Source: Desulforhabdus amnigena
GTDB taxonomy: Bacteria; Desulfobacterota; Syntrophobacteria; Syntrophobacterales; Syntrophobacteraceae
Length of the DNA stretch: 64,000 nt
Direction of reading: 5' to 3'
Assembly (NCBI RefSeq): GCF_027925305.1
Contig: NZ_BSDR01000001.1
Coordinates: 2,073,001 to 2,137,000 of the forward strand
The translations under genes and the position numbers were made by a program. Shown piece after piece: positions 34,125 to 41,948 of this stretch (its first letter is position 1; each line of letters starts with the position of its first letter). Below the pieces are notes generated by a model, which saw only the letters and a list, made by a program, of their open reading frames with translations, searched no databases and was not told the origin of the DNA.

Positions 34125-34241
34125 CGCAGTTTGGCACAAATCATCATCCAGTCCGGCATGTTTTGTGAAGTCTCACCTTGAAGTTCAGGGAGATATGCCC
34201 CTGGAATCAACACTCAAACACAGACCAGCCTCTCAAAAAAA

Positions 34242-34274
34242 AGCCACCCGGGATTATGATTGTCCCGGATGGCT
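34242..34274 (-). terminator. Rho-independent terminator after the ferredoxin gene
   Basis: AGCCACCCGGGA pairs with TCCCGGATGGCT (one mismatch pair, 12-bp stem, 9-nt loop). On the minus strand it is followed by eight T residues, so it ends the ferredoxin transcript; the same stem can stop the cytochrome transcript from the other side. Confidence 0.88.
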
Positions 34275-34312
34275 CATAAAAAGCTTTTGTGTCGCCGACA
34301 AGTGTAAGATGC

Positions 34313-34498
34313 TTACACTTCTTCTACCGTGATCGCATTCTGCTCACAAACTTCCACACAGCTTTCGCAACCCAGGCATTCGTCTTCATTAACAGGCTCG
34401 GCTTTGCCGTCTATCAGCTCATAAACATCCACGGGGCAAACATCTACACATTCGCCATCGCCAATACACTTGTCTTTATCGACGGTAACTTTGAACAT
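34313..34498 (-). CDS. Seven-iron-type ferredoxin with Asp cluster ligand (ferredoxin III type)
   Basis: 61-residue dicluster ferredoxin, ATG at 34498 behind GGAGG. First cluster motif: Cys11, Asp14, Cys17, Cys21 followed by Pro, so the second Cys is replaced by Asp. Second motif: Cys41, Cys44, Cys47, Cys51 followed by Glu. Length and the position of Asp14 match Desulfovibrio africanus ferredoxin III, whose Asp-ligated cluster interconverts between 3Fe-4S and 4Fe-4S forms. Likely cytoplasmic donor or acceptor for sulfite reduction or pyruvate oxidation. It lies downstream of dsrC with 440 bp between, and a strong terminator follows. Confidence 0.93.
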   Translation of the reverse strand: MFKVTVDKDKCIGDGECVDVCPVDVYELIDGKAEPVNEDECLGCESCVEVCEQNAITVEEV

Positions 34499-34596
34499 TT
34501 CTTCCTCCATTTCGCTTAATGTAAAAACTCTCACCCATTGTCGGTACAAACACGGGCTGGGGACACACAATGTCAGTCCCAAACATCAAACTCAAG

Positions 34597-34632
34597 CCTA
34601 GTCTAGGTAACCCCTTCAATTCATGTTGTCAA
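34597..34632 (-). promoter_or_regulatory. Possible promoter and operator of ferredoxin gene
   Basis: On the minus strand TTGACA (34632-34627) lies 17 bp before TACCTA, a weak -10 box. The palindrome CCTAGTCTAGG (34597-34607) overlaps the presumed -10 and could be a regulator site. Confidence 0.35.
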
Positions 34633-34870
34633 GCTCAATGATGGAAAACTCTTGCTTCAACAGACACCATCTTTTCCTGAAACGAAATCCGGCCGGGAAA
34701 AACCCGCTTCATTCCCTTAAGAACTTGTACATTGAGGAATGAAAGCGATAATCGATGATTCTCGAGTCCGTCGACCAATCGATACAAAAGAGGTACTTGA
34801 AAGCAGGAATTGAAAGATTTGATCCTTCTGAGCCAGTCGGTCTTTTACGGGCGAATCGGAAATTCATGGA

Positions 34871-34926
34871 GGGCAAAAACGCCATGAAGGCTCCACGATG
34901 GACGGAAGCCAATCCTGGAGCCTTCA
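34871..34926 (-). terminator. Probable terminator after dsrC
   Basis: An 11-bp perfect inverted repeat (34885-34895 with 34916-34926) followed on the minus strand by GCGTTTTTGCC. The loop is long (20 nt), which lowers confidence. Confidence 0.55.
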
Positions 34927-34937
34927 GGAGATTTTGC

Positions 34938-35255
34938 TTAGACGCAACCGGTAGGCTTGGGAAGACCAGCCATTTTACAAGCTCCCTTGCCCGGTCCCGA
35001 GGGGAACAGCTCATAGATGTATTTCAGCTTGTAACCGGTTACCTTGGTAAGAATACGAACCATGGGGGCAATACCGTGCTTTTTGTAGTAGTCCTGAAGC
35101 ACATGAATAACCTTCCAGTGTTCTTCCGTAAGCTCGGTAATACCTTCAGATGTCTTAACATACTCAACCCAGTCGGGATTCCACTGGTCAAAACTGCTGA
35201 TGAAACCGTCTTCATCAACTTCAAACGTTTTACCTTTGAACTCAACTGTTGCCAT
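34938..35255 (-). CDS. dsrC: Sulfur carrier DsrC (DsrC/TusE family)
   Basis: 105-residue cytoplasmic protein that takes up the sulfur formed by DsrAB as a trisulfide between its two C-terminal cysteines and delivers it to the membrane DsrMKJOP complex for reduction to sulfide. Both redox cysteines are present, Cys93 and Cys104 (the penultimate residue), ten residues apart as in active DsrC. ATG at 35255 behind AGGAGAG. It begins 15 bp after dsrN in the same direction, so here dsrC is part of the dsrAB transcript; in many sulfate reducers it is encoded elsewhere. A likely terminator follows. Confidence 0.97.
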   Translation of the reverse strand: MATVEFKGKTFEVDEDGFISSFDQWNPDWVEYVKTSEGITELTEEHWKVIHVLQDYYKKHGIAPMVRILTKVTGYKLKYIYELFPSGPGKGACKMAGLPKPTGCV

Positions 35256-35270
35256 GGACAGTCTCTCCTT

Positions 35271-36746
35271 TTAATAGGCGGTTAAATATTCATGGGTACC
35301 GGACATACTTCGTTCCGCATCGGCCTTGTGAGCCAAAATCTCGCCCATCCTCTCCTTACGGTGGCATAAGGCGGCATTTACCATCGCCTTTGCCCAATGT
35401 TCGTTTCCTACGGCGTGAATGTGTGAATAACTTGCCAGCACGTTCTTATAGCACATTCCATCCCATCCCGCTACTATTCCATGTCCCTTTTTCAATCGAA
35501 AAATGAATGGGAAAGACGGGTCGGGTCCGATGATCCTGGAATAGTGAAATTCATGCCCTTTCAGGGAAGTTCCCTTGGCAAAATACGGATTGTCGTTCAC
35601 GCACTCCAGCAGCGTGTATCCATGACCTTGAGGCTTTTCTTCCAGTACCACATCAAACGGAAATATCCCCATCATGGGAAAGGTTTTCTCGTGATAGGCG
35701 ATTTTCCGGCACAAGAACATCAACCCGCCACATTCGGCGTAGACGGGCAATCCGGCATTGATTTCAGTTTTCAGGGATTCCCTGAAAACTGTGTTGCCGG
35801 CCAGGATTTCCAGATGTGTTTCTGGAAACCCCCCTCCGATATAGAGCGCATCCACATGCGGTAAAGGAGAATTTTCAAAGCTCGAAATCTCCACGAGGAT
35901 AGCACCCTGTTCTTGTAAGGCTTCAAGGTTTTCAGGATAATAAAATTGGAAAGCCGAATCACGAACGACACCGATCACAGCCGGCCTGTGCGCCTGAAAC
36001 CTCTTGGGTTCTAGGGCCAGGGGAGCCGGCCAACCCAGAGGTTCAGCCTTTTCGGCTACTTGCCAAAGCCCTTTCAAGTCGACACAGTCGTTGATCTTAG
36101 CGGCAATGAATTCCAAAGCGTTGGAAGCATTTTTCGATTCCTGGGGAGGAACAAGTCCGAGATGACGCTCCGGAAAGAAATTCTTCTTTTCTTTAGGAAT
36201 AACCCCCATTACGGGGACATCGCAATAGCGCTCAATGGCTCCTCGCAGCACCTTCTCATGCCGCTTTCCGGCCACCTGATTCAAAATGACCCCTGCAATA
36301 TTCACTTTGGGGTCCAGGTGCTGACATCCGAGAACCAGAGCTGCTGCAGTCCGCGTCATCTTGGTGGCATCCAATACAAGGATCACCGGCGCCCTGAACA
36401 GCTTTGAAAGCTCGCCGGTAGAGAAGCTCCCCTGAACATCCACCCCGTCGTAGAGACCTCTGTTGCCTTCAATGAGGCTCAGGTCGCCCTTATTGGAGCG
36501 GTTGACAAAAGAACGAAGCATTGCATCCGGATCCATGAGAAAGGGATCCAGATTGTAACATGGCCGGCCGGCAGCCATAGCCAACCAACCCGCATCGATA
36601 TAATCGGGCCCTTTTTTAAAGGGAATCACCTGCAAACCGAGATTGGCCCGCCATGCCGCAGCAAGCCCCATGGATACAATGGTCTTACCTGAGCCGCCTC
36701 GCAGTGCAGCGATCACCAACCGCGGTTTTCGAAATAACATCGACAT
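35271..36746 (-). CDS. dsrN: Cobyrinate a,c-diamide synthase homolog, DsrN (siroheme amidase)
   Basis: 491-residue CbiA-family enzyme: ATP-binding GGSGKTIVSMGL near the N-terminus, KGPDYIDAGWL, LVLDATKMTRT, and a class I glutamine amidotransferase domain with nucleophile Cys in VYAECGGLMFL and late His near LKGHEFHYS. In dsr loci the CbiA homolog is called DsrN and is thought to amidate siroheme to the siroamide found in some sulfite reductases. Position between dsrB (60 bp upstream) and dsrC (15 bp downstream) supports that role; a genuine cobalamin role cannot be excluded by sequence alone. Confidence 0.93.
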   Translation of the reverse strand: MSMLFRKPRLVIAALRGGSGKTIVSMGLAAAWRANLGLQVIPFKKGPDYIDAGWLAMAAGRPCYNLDPFLMDPDAMLRSFVNRSNKGDLSLIEGNRGLYDGVDVQGSFSTGELSKLFRAPVILVLDATKMTRTAAALVLGCQHLDPKVNIAGVILNQVAGKRHEKVLRGAIERYCDVPVMGVIPKEKKNFFPERHLGLVPPQESKNASNALEFIAAKINDCVDLKGLWQVAEKAEPLGWPAPLALEPKRFQAHRPAVIGVVRDSAFQFYYPENLEALQEQGAILVEISSFENSPLPHVDALYIGGGFPETHLEILAGNTVFRESLKTEINAGLPVYAECGGLMFLCRKIAYHEKTFPMMGIFPFDVVLEEKPQGHGYTLLECVNDNPYFAKGTSLKGHEFHYSRIIGPDPSFPFIFRLKKGHGIVAGWDGMCYKNVLASYSHIHAVGNEHWAKAMVNAALCHRKERMGEILAHKADAERSMSGTHEYLTAY

Positions 36747-36806
36747 TCTCTCTTACAAAGAGCGCCATGCAGAACAACCCATTCTCCATGGCGCCTCGGT
36801 GTACAA

Positions 36807-37907
36807 TTAGAACTTGAACTGCGTGGTTGTTCTCCAGGTCATCATAGCCAACCGATAGTCATCGATGTGCTCATGTTTGAATTCAAGACCTGTTTTCTCG
36901 AAGAAGCGTTCCCAACCGATACGGTTGATCCAGTCGCCGATACGTTCATAACGGCGGCCGCCGGCAGCGTATTCTTCAACGATTCTCTTGATGGTATTGA
37001 CCGTGGTCGGCCAACGGGGCGGTTCGTTGGGAATGTAAGGAACAGCCAGTTTGGAGAACATGGGGGCTGACAGAACGTTGGAAACTTTCCCGCCTACCCA
37101 CAGAGCCATACCATCGCCTTCTCCATCGGCCAGAGGCAGAGCAGGACACATGGTATAGCAGTTGCCACAGAACATACAACGGCTCTGGTTGATTTCAACG
37201 CTCTTCTTGTCATCAACCTTTTTGGGCTTGATGGCTGCCGTCGGACATGCGGCAATAACCAGAGGAATTTCACATACGTTCTGTACACGATCATGCTCGA
37301 TGAAAGGCGGCTTTCTGTGCACGCCAAGGATAGCGATATCCGAGCAATGTACGGCGCCGCACATATTCAAGCAGCAGGCCAGAGCGATTCGGACCTGGGC
37401 AGGAAGCTTGTGAGAACCGAAATATTCGAACAGCTCATCCATTACAGACTTAACAACACCAGAAGCGTCGATGGCGGGAGTATGGCAGTGAGCCCAGCCC
37501 TGAGTATGCACGATACTGGTGATGCTGTTTCCAGTGCCACCGATGGGGAACCAGTTGCCACGGCTGCGGAGATCATCGATCAGCGGCTGCAGTTTGGATT
37601 TATCGCTTACCAGGAACTCGATATTGTTACGGGTAGTCCAACGCAGATAACCGTCACAATATTTGTCGGCGATGTCACAGACTTCGCGGATCAGTTCGAT
37701 ACTGATCAGGCGGGATGCACCGACACGCACCGTATAGAGCTCGGCACCGGTTTCAGAAACGTGAACCAATACACCCGGTTCAAGAATCTCGTGATATTTC
37801 CACTTCCCAAAATTTTCTTTAACGATGGGAGGAAAGAATTTATCATACTTTGGAGGGCCGATATCAGTGATACGATCTTGCATAAGATTGTTGGGATCAA
37901 AAGCCAT
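36807..37907 (-). CDS. dsrB: Dissimilatory sulfite reductase beta subunit
   Basis: 366 residues. Forms the alpha2beta2 enzyme with DsrA that reduces sulfite in the cytoplasm. The siroheme/4Fe-4S cysteines lie in [14 protein letters not shown], the inserted ferredoxin domain in [17 protein letters not shown], and the DsrB signature in [17 protein letters not shown]. Length is typical (about 380 in Desulfovibrio). It starts 12 bp after the dsrA stop. The dsrAB type matters for taxonomy: sequence details fit the reductive bacterial type, as the presence of dsrD also indicates. Confidence 0.98.
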   Translation of the reverse strand: MAFDPNNLMQDRITDIGPPKYDKFFPPIVKENFGKWKYHEILEPGVLVHVSETGAELYTVRVGASRLISIELIREVCDIADKYCDGYLRWTTRNNIEFLVSDKSKLQPLIDDLRSRGNWFPIGGTGNSITSIVHTQGWAHCHTPAIDASGVVKSVMDELFEYFGSHKLPAQVRIALACCLNMCGAVHCSDIAILGVHRKPPFIEHDRVQNVCEIPLVIAACPTAAIKPKKVDDKKSVEINQSRCMFCGNCYTMCPALPLADGEGDGMALWVGGKVSNVLSAPMFSKLAVPYIPNEPPRWPTTVNTIKRIVEEYAAGGRRYERIGDWINRIGWERFFEKTGLEFKHEHIDDYRLAMMTWRTTTQFKF

Positions 37908-37919
37908 TTGTTTTTCCTC

Positions 37920-39194
37920 CTAAGCTTGATGGCGTTGACGGAAAGCCACTGCATCGTGTTCCCATCCACCAGGAACCTCTGCTGGATCGTAGAAAATGTA
38001 CGGGTTGAAACGCGGAGTATTGACCATACGCGCATCAGGCGTCAGGTCGCATGCCTTCAGAAATTCACGGAGGCTCAACCGCTGGATCAATTCACCCAGA
38101 CGTTCACGGTTCTTACCGTTTTCCATCCACCAATCCCAAACCTTCTCGACAAATTCCTTGAATTCACCGTAAGGAGGCTCCATCTTCATGAATGGGATCA
38201 CAACGCTTGACATTTGAGCACCTTCCAAGATGGGGGCTTTTGCGCCCACCAGGATTGTGGCGCCCGTATCCAGACCGGGTCTCAAAGCACGAGGCATTAC
38301 ACGGATGCAGTGCATACAACGGGTACAGTCCTCATCCCAGATCTTGAGGTTTTTCCCATCCCATTCCATACACTTGGTGGGACACAGATCGATGACCTCT
38401 GCATTGATGTCGAAGGCACGCTTTTCAGTTCCCCCTGCACCCGCATGAGGGACCAGCTCGCCGCCTACATAGGCGCGCACGGCTTCCTGATCAATGCGGA
38501 TCTTGTCGCGCCAGGTTCCGATGATGGAGCAGTCCGAGCGGGCGATGGCCGCCACACAGTCACAGGGGCAACCGGAAGCCTTGAACTTGAACTTGTAAGG
38601 GAACATGGGGCGATGGAGGGCATCCTGATATTCCATAGTCAGGTCATAAATGAGATCCTGAGTATCGATACAGGACCACTCGCAGCGAGATTTGCCCAGA
38701 CAGCCTTCAGGGGTTCTCAGGTTGGAACCGGAGCCGCCGAGATCCATACCCATTTCATGAGTCAGTTCATAAAAGAGGGGTTCCAGGTTATCGGTGGTGG
38801 TCCCGAGAAGAACGATGTCCCCCGTAGACCCGTGCATATTGGTGAGACCGCTTCCTCTGGGCTCCCAAAGGTCACAGAGTTTGCGCAGAACCTCAGTGGT
38901 GTAGTACTTGCTTGCGGGTTGATTGACACGGACGGTGTGGAAATGTGCAATTGCGGGGAAAAGGTCGGGACGATCGCAGTAACGGCCGATAATGCCTCCG
39001 CCGTATCCGAGCACCCCCACGATACCACCGTGCTTCCAGTGTCCCTCCTTTTCCCGGTAGGACAGTTCCATAACGCCTAACCAGTCTTCACACATGGCGC
39101 TCTTGGGAGCCATTCTCTTAACATCAGAGACAAAACTCGGCCAGGGCCCTTTTTCAAGTTCGTCAAGCATAGGAGTTGCATGCTTCAGTGCCAT
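37920..39194 (-). CDS. dsrA: Dissimilatory sulfite reductase alpha subunit
   Basis: 424 residues from the ATG at 39194, 8 bp behind GGAGGT (an in-frame start at 39209 is poorer). Siroheme-cluster binding: EGCLGKSRCEWSC and ASGCPCDCVAAIARSD. Ferredoxin domain: CPTKC and CTRCMHCIRVMPRAL. The GSTGDI and RTPEGC segments used in diagnostic PCR are recognisable. First gene of the dsrA-dsrB-dsrN-dsrC run; 200 bp separate it from dsrD upstream, so it may have its own promoter or be read from the dsrD promoter. Confidence 0.98.
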   Translation of the reverse strand: MALKHATPMLDELEKGPWPSFVSDVKRMAPKSAMCEDWLGVMELSYREKEGHWKHGGIVGVLGYGGGIIGRYCDRPDLFPAIAHFHTVRVNQPASKYYTTEVLRKLCDLWEPRGSGLTNMHGSTGDIVLLGTTTDNLEPLFYELTHEMGMDLGGSGSNLRTPEGCLGKSRCEWSCIDTQDLIYDLTMEYQDALHRPMFPYKFKFKASGCPCDCVAAIARSDCSIIGTWRDKIRIDQEAVRAYVGGELVPHAGAGGTEKRAFDINAEVIDLCPTKCMEWDGKNLKIWDEDCTRCMHCIRVMPRALRPGLDTGATILVGAKAPILEGAQMSSVVIPFMKMEPPYGEFKEFVEKVWDWWMENGKNRERLGELIQRLSLREFLKACDLTPDARMVNTPRFNPYIFYDPAEVPGGWEHDAVAFRQRHQA

Positions 39195-39394
39195 TCGATT
39201 TACCTCCATAGGCCAATTTCTCTTTTAGTTTCAACGGTATTCACCCTTTTTTTCTTCCTTACGAAGAATCCTCAAACCTCCTCCTATTCACCTCCTTCTA
39301 TATGGAGAGACATAGTCCAAACTCCATCAAACCCTTTAGGAACTAGCGTATTTTCCCACTTAATCCAGAAATTCGAAAGGAAATTACGGCGGGC

Positions 39395-39631
39395 TTAGGC
39401 CATACCCTTTTCTTCTTTTTCCACATCCCCCTCGCTCGGGAGCATATACATAGTCGTGCTGCCGCTGGACCAGTACTTCAACTTGCCTTCGTTGACCAGC
39501 TCATTGATGATCTTCTTGGCCTGCATCATTTTGATCTCGGGCACAGCCTTGCACAAGTCGTTGAAATAAAGTTTGCTCTTTTTTTGCGTCTTTACAAATT
39601 CCATGATACGATTTTTTGCATCCTCACTCAT
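39395..39631 (-). CDS. dsrD: DsrD, winged-helix protein of sulfite reduction
   Basis: 78 residues, exactly the family length, from the ATG at 39631 behind AGGAGG (in-frame codons reach 39703 without a ribosome site). The FNDLCKAVPEIKMMQAKKIINELVNEGKLKYWSSGSTTMYML segment is the winged helix. DsrD is found in sulfate reducers but not sulfur oxidisers, and it accelerates sulfite reduction by DsrAB in vitro. In characterised reducers it follows dsrB; here it precedes dsrA by 200 bp in the same direction. A perfect 18-bp palindrome lies 79 bp upstream. Confidence 0.95.
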   Translation of the reverse strand: MSEDAKNRIMEFVKTQKKSKLYFNDLCKAVPEIKMMQAKKIINELVNEGKLKYWSSGSTTMYMLPSEGDVEKEEKGMA

Positions 39632-39709
39632 ACTATCCTCCTGTAAGGAATCCGAACGCATCCAATAAAAACAACAGAATTGATTCTTTCTGTTTGCCCT
39701 CACGCATAT

Positions 39710-39727
39710 AAGTGAATTGATTCACTT
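39710..39727. promoter_or_regulatory. 18-bp palindrome upstream of dsrD, CRP/FNR-type site
   Basis: AAGTGAATTGATTCACTT reads as GTGA, six bases, TCAC, the half-site spacing of CRP/FNR regulators. A TTATAT box follows immediately on the minus strand, so a bound protein would sit at or just upstream of the promoter of dsrD. Confidence 0.55.
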
Positions 39728-40124
39728 CGACTGATTAACTCGGGACATGCTCTTTGTCAATAAAAAAGTCCCTGAGGAATCCGGTACAAAGCCCCATCGA
39801 AAAAACACGCGAGAGCCCCTCATGGAAAAAGGAGACCAAGCTTGACACTCCCCTATCTTGTTGTTAATTACCGCCTGTCCATGGTGGCCTTCGGTACAGT
39901 AATGACCATCGAAACTGAAAAGTTTCACGTTCATCCCGTGCAGAGGTCAGCAAACCATTCAGATCAAATTGAAGACCTGTCTCCCCCTTTTGTACGGAAG
40001 GTTCAGGCTTTTCTGGATGGAAAGCCTTCTGCCCGCCCGTATTTTGAAGGGGCATGAGTCCATCGATTCTGTTAGAATAATTTTTCGACCATATATTACA
40101 AAACAAGGAGAGAGTAAAGAGATC
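39728..40124. other. Divergent region between dsrD and TPR gene
   Basis: Nearly 400 bp without a supportable gene. In-frame codons upstream of the TPR gene (from 39969) lack a start site. No repeat recognised. Confidence 0.45.
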
Positions 40125-40757
40125 ATGGCACATCCAAGCGAAGCGGAATTGAAACTCAACCTTTATATAAAGTTTTTGAGGGAGAGATTGTTTTTTGAAC
40201 CTACGTCGGCCACTCTGCATTACAACCTCGGGCTTGCCTATTCTCAAAAAGGCCAGTTAGACGAGGCCATCTCCGAATTCAAGCAGGCTCTGGAGAATGA
40301 TCCAAACCTCGTGGACGCCTATGTCAACATGGGAGGGATGTTTTACCAGAAAGGCGATATGGATCAGTGCATCGATGCCAATTTGAAAGCGCTCGCTCTA
40401 GATCCAAAACTCGCCATAGCTCACAGCAATGTGGGATTTGCCTATCTTCAGAAAGGTGACTATGAAAATGCCATAGAATCCAGCAAGCAGGCCATTGAAA
40501 TCATTCCCGACAATCTCCAGGCATACAACAATCTCGCAGTCGCATACATCCAGGCCGAAAAACCCCGGGAGAGCATCGAAGCATCTCTCAAGATCTTGAG
40601 CATCAACGACCAGTTTGCTCCCGCGCACTACAACCTGGCAGTCGCCTACCGGCTGACCGGCGCCATGAAAGAAGCTCGGAAGCATTATGAAAAAGCGAAG
40701 GCACTGGGCTATCCCATCGACAGTGCTGCCGAAGCCGAGTGGCGTAACGAAGAATAG
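40125..40757 (+). CDS. TPR-repeat protein
   Basis: 210 residues, starting at the ATG 40125 behind GGAGAGAG. No signal peptide. After a helical N-terminus there are five consecutive tetratricopeptide repeats (about 32-200: ATLHYNLGLAYSQKG, VDAYVNMGGMFYQKG, AIAHSNVGFAYLQKG, LQAYNNLAVAYIQAE, APAHYNLAVAYRLTG), each of 34 residues. Such proteins serve as scaffolds; nothing in the sequence identifies a partner. It is divergent from the dsr locus and followed 168 bp later by the SlyD-like gene. Confidence 0.9.
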   Translation: MAHPSEAELKLNLYIKFLRERLFFEPTSATLHYNLGLAYSQKGQLDEAISEFKQALENDPNLVDAYVNMGGMFYQKGDMDQCIDANLKALALDPKLAIAHSNVGFAYLQKGDYENAIESSKQAIEIIPDNLQAYNNLAVAYIQAEKPRESIEASLKILSINDQFAPAHYNLAVAYRLTGAMKEARKHYEKAKALGYPIDSAAEAEWRNEE

Positions 40758-40925
40758 ATCGGATCTTCATCAGCTCTGCACTGCCAAAGAACATGAACAA
40801 TCAATAACATGATTCCCTTCCACCGCAGCTCTGAGGCCATGGGTTTGGAGGATAAACAACTCCCCATCCGGTTTACCTCATCGCTCCTACCCGAAGGGAG
40901 TCTTCGATTTGATCGAGGTTTAACG

Positions 40926-41438
40926 ATGGAAATCGGCAAAGATATGTTTGTCATATTGGAATATACCGTTCGTTTGAAAGACGGTTCCTACGTCAAAGGG
41001 GAAGGCACCCCAGTATCTCTCAATTTCATCTCAGGCTACGACCAGATTCTTCCATCCCTGGAAAAAAGACTTGTGGGGCTGGAATTGGGGGCGGAAACCG
41101 ATTTTATCATTCCCGCCCGCGAAGCCTTTGGCGAACATGACAAAAACCAGGTACGCCGAAAGAGTTTCAAAGAATTTCCGGAAGGTCGATCCCTGGAGGT
41201 AGGGAAATGGGTAGTGGCAACCAACAGTGAAACACAGGCACAATATGGCTATTATGTGAAGGAAAAAACCGACGATGAGGTGGTCTTGGATTATAACCAC
41301 CCCCTCGCCGGAAAGGATTTGTATTATCATGTGAAGGTAGTCCACCTGAGGCCCGCATCCAAAGAGGAACTGAAAGAAATACGCCCCTGCGAGCACGCAG
41401 ATGAAGAAGAGGAATCCCGGGCGGTGTCTTTGCAATAA
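40926..41438 (+). CDS. FKBP-type peptidyl-prolyl isomerase, SlyD-like
   Basis: 170 residues from the ATG at 40926 behind GAGG; upstream in-frame codons to 40809 lack a start signal. The FKBP core is split by an insert-in-flap domain as in SlyD: VILEYTVRLKDGSYVKGEG, then QILPSLEKRLVGLELGAE, PAREAFGEHDKNQVRR, and VVLDYNHPLAGKDLYYHVKVVHL. It should catalyse proline isomerisation and chaperone unfolded chains. The C-terminal tail is acidic and lacks the His-rich metal-binding tail of E. coli SlyD; one Cys and one His (CEHADEEEE) remain. Confidence 0.92.
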   Translation: MEIGKDMFVILEYTVRLKDGSYVKGEGTPVSLNFISGYDQILPSLEKRLVGLELGAETDFIIPAREAFGEHDKNQVRRKSFKEFPEGRSLEVGKWVVATNSETQAQYGYYVKEKTDDEVVLDYNHPLAGKDLYYHVKVVHLRPASKEELKEIRPCEHADEEEESRAVSLQ

Positions 41439-41497
41439 CAGACTTTAAGGATAAACCGGTGGGAATGTAACGTTCCGGAACACCGGAGAAAAAGAAA

Positions 41498-41533
41498 TCC
41501 CTGAATCCTCCTTCATAAGGGGGATTCAGGGGG
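41498..41533 (-). terminator. Inverted repeat between converging genes
   Basis: CCCTGAATCCTCCTT and AAGGGGGATTCAGGG form a 15-bp stem with one mismatch. On the minus strand it is followed by ATTTCTTTTTC, so it can end the transcript of the next gene; it also resembles a dispersed intergenic repeat type common in related genomes. Confidence 0.65.
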
Positions 41534-41561
41534 ATGTATAATACTTGCTCCTCCCAGCCCT

Positions 41562-41891
41562 CTAAAGCTGACGCTTTTCCTTGACCCAAACACAAAAATC
41601 ATAGATCGTCCGGGCTCTTGCATCCCCATCAATCAATCCCCGACACAATTCAAACAGCTCTCTATGCAAAGATACCGATTCTTCCCGCTCCCCCTGCGAT
41701 TGATAAAATTCCTTCACCAATACATTGGCCTTCAAGGATGCAGAGCTAAACATTCTCTCTCTAGGATCTTTAGGTTCCTGGAAAGGCTCCCAGTTCTCGT
41801 ATCCAATCCGCAGAATACGCTCCTGCCCCCGCTTGGACATGGAGTCGAAAATCGCCTTTTTTTTCATCTCATATTCGTTTTCATCCACCAT
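41562..41891 (-). CDS. Small protein of unknown function
   Basis: 109 residues, charged, predicted mostly helical, with no signal peptide, membrane segment or cysteine motif (two Cys, not paired). The sequence RILRIGYENWEPFQEPKDPRERM is distinctive but I do not recognise a family. Codon use is like the neighbours and the stop is followed by a hairpin, which supports a real gene. It lies downstream of the siroheme decarboxylase-like gene reading from 42935 in the same direction (57 bp between) and may share its transcript. Confidence 0.6.
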   Translation of the reverse strand: MVDENEYEMKKKAIFDSMSKRGQERILRIGYENWEPFQEPKDPRERMFSSASLKANVLVKEFYQSQGEREESVSLHRELFELCRGLIDGDARARTIYDFCVWVKEKRQL

Positions 41892-41948
41892 TTACACACA
41901 CTCTTTTCCATAATAGCCGCACAGGAAGTCAATTCCCGCTCGAAGGGT

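Larger units (their letters stand above)
34499..34937. other. Intergenic region between dsrC and the ferredoxin gene
   Basis: 439 bp. It holds a likely terminator for dsrC (34871-34926) and a probable ferredoxin promoter near 34604-34632. Open frames across it have no start signals. Confidence 0.55.
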
